NCBI GenBank assembly: GCA_038254585.1
Contig: JBBSGA010000350.1
Location: forward strand, 1 to 6,532
DNA length: 6,532 nt
Reading direction: 5' to 3'
From: JBBSGA01 sp038254585
Lineage (GTDB): Bacteria; Chloroflexota; Chloroflexia; Chloroflexales; Kallotenuaceae
In this document: one piece after another, positions 6,347 through 6,532 of the stretch
Numbering within the stretch: the first letter of the stretch is position 1
How the letters are laid out: each line of letters begins with the position of its first letter
The notes under the pieces: generated by a model
What the model was told of the DNA's origin: nothing
The model's database searches: none
What the model saw: only the letters and a program-made list of their open reading frames with translations
Program-made: the position numbers and the translations under genes

Positions 6347-6378
6347 GATGCATAGCGAGGACCGGCGACGGGCACGCG

Positions 6379-6388
6379 TATGCGCATA
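6379..6388. promoter_or_regulatory. 10-bp palindrome upstream of the oxidoreductase gene
   Basis: TATGCGCATA is a perfect palindrome 43 bp before the oxidoreductase start. It could be an operator half or overlap the promoter. A 10-bp palindrome can occur by chance in a window this size, so support is positional only. Confidence 0.3.
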
Positions 6389-6405
6389 AACATTAACCCA
6401 AGTTG

Positions 6406-6532
6406 CTACCTTGCGAGACAGTCGAAACTGTAGGCAAGGAGAAAGAGCACAATCTTGAGTTCAAATCCCGCCGCGGTGACCGCATGAATCGTTTTGGGAA
6501 ACCGTTGGGTGATCATGCTGCCCGCAGTTTCA
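6406..6532 (-). CDS. Possible 3' end of an unidentified gene running off the right edge
   Basis: On the minus strand a frame is open from the window edge to a TAG at 6406-6408, giving 41 residues ending KIVLFLLAYSFDCLAR. An internal ATG (MITQRFPKT) gives a 36-residue alternative. The protein is not recognised. Its use of third-position G/C is weaker than in the neighbouring genes, and the frame is too short to establish coding. If real, it would lie 70 bp upstream of the oxidoreductase in the same direction. Confidence 0.2.
   Translation of the reverse strand, partial: ETAGSMITQRFPKTIHAVTAAGFELKIVLFLLAYSFDCLAR
6409..6439 (-). other. UUCG-capped hairpin upstream of the oxidoreductase gene
   Basis: Read on the minus strand, CCTTGC (6434-6439) pairs with GCAAGG (6409-6414). 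After a 2/3-nt internal loop, ACAGT (6427-6431) pairs with ACTGT (6418-6422), closing a TTCG tetraloop (6423-6426). All 11 pairs are Watson-Crick. No U-tract follows, so an intrinsic terminator is unlikely. If the oxidoreductase transcript starts upstream of this point, the hairpin is in its leader. It overlaps the tail of the doubtful ORF at the edge. Confidence 0.45.

Noticed and set aside
6405..6481. tRNA-like 3' half (GTTCAAATCCC near 6459-6469)
   Set aside because: The T-loop resemblance is good, but the T-stem pairs poorly, no acceptor-stem partner exists about 70 bp upstream, and no D-arm or anticodon arm can be drawn.
1..6532. A defence, CRISPR, retroelement or mobile-element system
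   Set aside because: No array of repeats, no nuclease, helicase, reverse transcriptase, transposase, integrase or toxin-antitoxin motifs were seen in any supported frame; all six clear genes belong to ordinary metabolic or transport families.

Overview
The window is GC-rich bacterial DNA (roughly two thirds G+C by eye) carrying six protein-coding genes and no recognisable rRNA, tRNA, CRISPR array or insertion sequence. The likely host is a member of the Chloroflexota or a similar high-GC, lipoprotein-rich lineage. The reasons are a twin-arginine lipoprotein with a long Ala/Thr/Gly/Pro linker, a sorbosone-dehydrogenase-like propeller next to a lipoprotein cytochrome c, and the strong GC bias at third codon positions. 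This assignment is inference from style, not from a marker gene.

Layout. 1-1174 (+): most of a six-bladed beta-propeller of the PQQ-dependent sugar dehydrogenase / L-sorbosone dehydrogenase type, whose frame runs off the left edge. 1178-1597 (+): a small lipoprotein c-type cytochrome, 3 bp downstream and surely co-transcribed. 1778-3031 (+): an MFS exporter of the MFS_3/DHA3 (EntS- and macrolide-efflux-like) type, with its own Shine-Dalgarno (SD) and a GTG start. 3138-4193 (-): a secreted, Tat-type lipoprotein dienelactone hydrolase, convergent with the MFS gene. 4457-5146 (+): a membrane PAP2-family phosphatase, divergent from the hydrolase. 5208-6335 (-): a Gfo/Idh/MocA-family NAD(P)-dependent oxidoreductase, convergent with PAP2. 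6406-6532 (-): a short open frame running off the right edge, possibly the tail of another gene.

How the genes relate. Only the first two form a clear functional unit: an exported dehydrogenase would pass electrons to the membrane-anchored cytochrome and on to the respiratory chain. The other four sit in alternating orientation, each with its own ribosome binding site, and look like independent housekeeping or accessory metabolic genes (efflux, extracytoplasmic ester/lactone hydrolysis, lipid or isoprenoid pyrophosphate dephosphorylation, sugar or inositol oxidation).

I did not find a convincing undescribed system. The points most worth checking are the cytochrome c, which has His where the family normally has its axial Met; a UUCG-capped hairpin and a 10-bp palindrome upstream of the oxidoreductase; a perfect 14-bp dyad upstream of the hydrolase; and a shared motif set in the two spacers after the cytochrome and PAP2 genes.
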